From: Rhizoctonia solani | Lineage: Eukaryota > Basidiomycota > Agaricomycetes > Cantharellales > Ceratobasidiaceae | Direction: 5' to 3' | Length of the DNA stretch: 64,000 nt | NCBI RefSeq assembly: GCF_016906535.1 | Contig: NC_057376.1 | Coordinates: forward strand, 496,001-560,000 | Shown: one piece after another, positions 61,654-64,000 of the stretch | Numbering within the stretch: the stretch's first letter is position 1 | Layout of the letters: each line of letters starts with the position of its first letter | Program-made: the position numbers and the translations under genes | Notes under the pieces: generated by a model | Database searches by the model: none | What the model was told of the DNA's origin: nothing | The model's input: only the letters and a program-made list of their open reading frames with translations

Positions 61654-63209
61654 TCAGACGGAATTTTGCAAATCTGAAGTCTCTCGGATAATAGGCCTAA
61701 TCTCCCGGTTAATGCTTAGATTCCGATAACTTATATTGGGATAGTGTTTACCAGTCAAGTAAATATGCCCATCATAAATTGCAGCTGTAGTGGCAGATGA
61801 ACGTAAGGCTCCATCATCCTCATAAATCTGGGCGAGGCGTTTTTAATCAATAACAATGGAGCACATAACGGCAAACACACCTTTTGAACTTTATATTTAT
61901 CTCCGTAGTATGATCCCTCCCCTGTGTTAATGGAGATGCGATGTGCCGAAGAAGGCGCCTTGAGCTTCATATCCCTGAAGGATTTTATCGCTACATCAGC
62001 TCTCGGGAAAGTTGTAGCGATGACCGAACCATCGGGCGCGGCAGTCAAATTATCGATAAACGAATCTAGACATGTTAGGAAATAATTAGAGGCATATTAA
62101 ACTGATTTCGAAAAATGCATACCAAGTTTTATGATATCTGTCTGTACCAGTGTGTTATCTGCTTGCGGTTCGTAGACCGTCACATATCCACCCATAATGC
62201 TTCCGACCCAAATATTCCCATCGGGAGTCTATAAGTAGCTTGAATAAGTAGGTGACAATGCCAAGCAGATATGTTTAGCTCGTACCCGAGTAATGCCATT
62301 ACTCGTATAGAGTTCGTCTGCAGCAATCTTGCACCCAGTGTCTGCATGGCAATATCCGACCCACGTAGATCCAATCCGGAAGTACGCGTGCAATTTTCGT
62401 TTCTAAGACCCACTACTCATGAGTTAGGATAACCATTTACACAAAGGTACGCACAAGCCCTTGTTTTACGGGATAATCATTCGTAAACCAAGCCTCTTTC
62501 CCATTAGACCCGCCCACAATATCGTTGGGTGTTACAATAATGCTCGGATGGGCAAAGGTCCGCACCCATTCCATGTGACTAAAACCGAGCTGAGTTTTGA
62601 AAACCTCAATCACCGAGTCGGCGCCGACTTGACTCAACTCAGGAAGAGGAGGGCGATGGTTTACGAGATAAACCCAGAGTATATCCGGGTTATGTTCGTC
62701 GGGAACAACGTCCATACCGTGCGCATTGAGTTGTCGTGAGTCCGCGAATCCTATTATAGAGAGCTTGGTTACTTTGCGTGACCGAGTATCGTACACCGCG
62801 ACATAATCTTGTGAAGGGCCCCTTTTCATGCGGGTACTATCAAGATTCTCTATTGCTGGCATCCAGGATAGACGAGATTCTGGTGAGGATGCACATGCTA
62901 AATAGATAACGCCGGATGGGTGTATAACGAGCTCTGCGAGAAATAGGGTTAGTAGAAGACATGGTTCGGAGCACGTTTAACACATACTTTCACATGCTTT
63001 GAGTTCTTTGTAAATGATTCTTTCAGTATAAGACGAAGAAGAGAAGACGTTTAGGAAATACCCTCAATAGCAGTGCAATGCTCAGTGTTCAGGGGCTGGA
63101 CTGTCCGGTAATGTCCACCAAGCGTCAACAAGGGAGACAAGTAGACCTGATATACAATACCCAGTATCAGAATAGTTAGGGTAAATAAAACCCCAGTGAT
63201 GGAGGGCAT
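61654..63209 (-). CDS. Paraoxonase/arylesterase-like enzyme, copy 2
   Basis: ATG 63209 (MPSITGVLFTLTILILGIVYQVYL, a signal anchor), then an 18-nt exon (CKACEK-type, as in copy 1), LVIHPSGVIYLACASS, LNAHGMDVVPDEHNPDILWVYLVNHRP, SIIVTPNDIVGGSNGKEAWFTNDYP, STWVGYCHADTGCKIAADELYTSNGITR and TPDGNIWVGSIMGGYVTV. It has the same exon layout and the same blocks as copy 1, so the two are tandem paralogues about 530 bp apart. The frame is intact across all introns. After YLTG the final segment differs from copy 1 and ends DLQNSV at the TGA 61656-61654. Whether a last short intron is removed there cannot be decided from sequence. Confidence 0.75.
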
Positions 63210-64000
63210 GGTAGTTGCTGTGGCTTAGTGACTCGCCAACGGGGTCTTTATATTAGGAAGGTCCACGCCGACAAATTCCGGTCCCATCAGCAAAACGAAC
63301 TTTCCACGTTGTGCCGTGTATGCTCTAAGTAGTATTGTGGCAGGCGTATCTCTTTGCCGAAATACGTGGATTTGATAGTGATCCTATGTGGCCACACGTG
63401 GTAGTGTCTGCACAACCCTATGTAGCATCTTTTTAAGGCTACGTATGTATTGCTAGTCCTATACTGTATTATTTGGCCACAAGCTACCAGTTATTCTTTT
63501 TCCGTTTAGCGTTGGCAAATATCGGCGACGCCTTTGGTCATTTCATGGAATTTTTCTGAGCTTGAGCCGAAATGAGGCTGGTAATTGCCCAGAGCAGATC
63601 CCCCTATATTTTCAGTACATACCTATGGTCATATCTCGCAAATGAAATTGGGCCGCTACATGAAAGTGATCAGAATGCGTGTATAACGCCATTTGAGAAC
63701 TATCCAAATATCCGACCGCGCTGATAGTTAAAGTGCGGCTGGTAGTGATTTATTTATGTTTATAGCAGGGTCAGAACGGCACGAGCTAAGTTAGCTCCAG
63801 ATGGGCCTTGTGGGAGTTGACCAATGACCTCTGTGGTTGTAAATTCCGATTACGCACACGTCATACATCCCGTAATTCACCATTCCAGTTGAAATCAAAT
63901 TTATGCGAACAATTAACTGGCGACCGTTTTCAAAGCACTTCAACTAGTCTTTACGGTACACATCGGCCTGTGCAGAGCGCTGGCTTTGAGTTGGGCAACG
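63210..64000. other. Upstream of copy 2, right edge of window
   Basis: Promoter of the second paraoxonase-like gene, then mixed sequence with no supported coding frame on either strand. Confidence 0.4.

Overview
The window looks like nuclear DNA of a filamentous basidiomycete (Agaricomycetes). A Rhizoctonia/Ceratobasidium-type fungus is my best guess, but this is inference. Nearly every gene is cut by short introns of about 50-70 nt with GT(A/G)-AG borders, some exons are only 6-35 nt, and the families present (DUF6699 protein, macrophage-activating-glycoprotein-like protein, TPR-CHAT protein, GH79, alginate-lyase-domain protein) are typical of that class. All gene models below were built by hand from reading frames, splice signals and family motifs.

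Layout. 0-8 kb: the start of a membrane-protein gene running off the left edge, a small MITE, a YMC-type mitochondrial carrier, a forkhead transcription factor and a two-helix membrane protein. 8-9.5 kb: a GPI-anchored secreted glycoprotein. 9.5-18.4 kb: a gene-poor, AT-rich tract with one zinc-finger gene. 18.4-24.6 kb: a DUF6699 protein, a BTB protein and an 18-exon GH79 glucuronidase. 25-29.4 kb: a large FUSC/ArAE-type membrane protein. 30-39 kb: a vWA protein, a second BTB protein and a TPR-CHAT (caspase-like) protein. 39.8-44.7 kb: a LIM-C1-RhoGAP. 46.6-51.6 kb: a GPI-type alginate-lyase-domain protein and a GH5 mannanase. 51.9-56 kb: a UPF0643 protein, Atg6/beclin and, divergently from it, a complex I subunit. 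56.2-63.2 kb: a Dur3 urea transporter and two tandem paraoxonase-like genes.

The genes do not form an obvious single pathway. There is a loose set of secreted or cell-wall-active enzymes (GH79, alginate-lyase domain, GH5 mannanase) and surface proteins, mixed with housekeeping and signalling genes (Atg6, complex I, Dur3, RhoGAP, forkhead, zinc finger).

The strongest cross-cutting observation is that at least sixteen places in nine genes (carrier, glycoprotein, FUSC protein, vWA, BTB, TPR-CHAT, RhoGAP, alginate-lyase, GH5) show the same defect. Coding similarity jumps to another frame in a way that fits one missing base each time. The forkhead gene has a further break that fits two missing bases. 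The breaks concentrate between 25 and 51 kb and are absent from about 51.5-63 kb. That argues for residual deletion errors in the assembled sequence rather than many independent pseudogenes, though two in-frame stops (34587 and 47324) could be real. The biologically most interesting gene is the TPR-CHAT protein, which keeps the His and Cys of a caspase-like peptidase.
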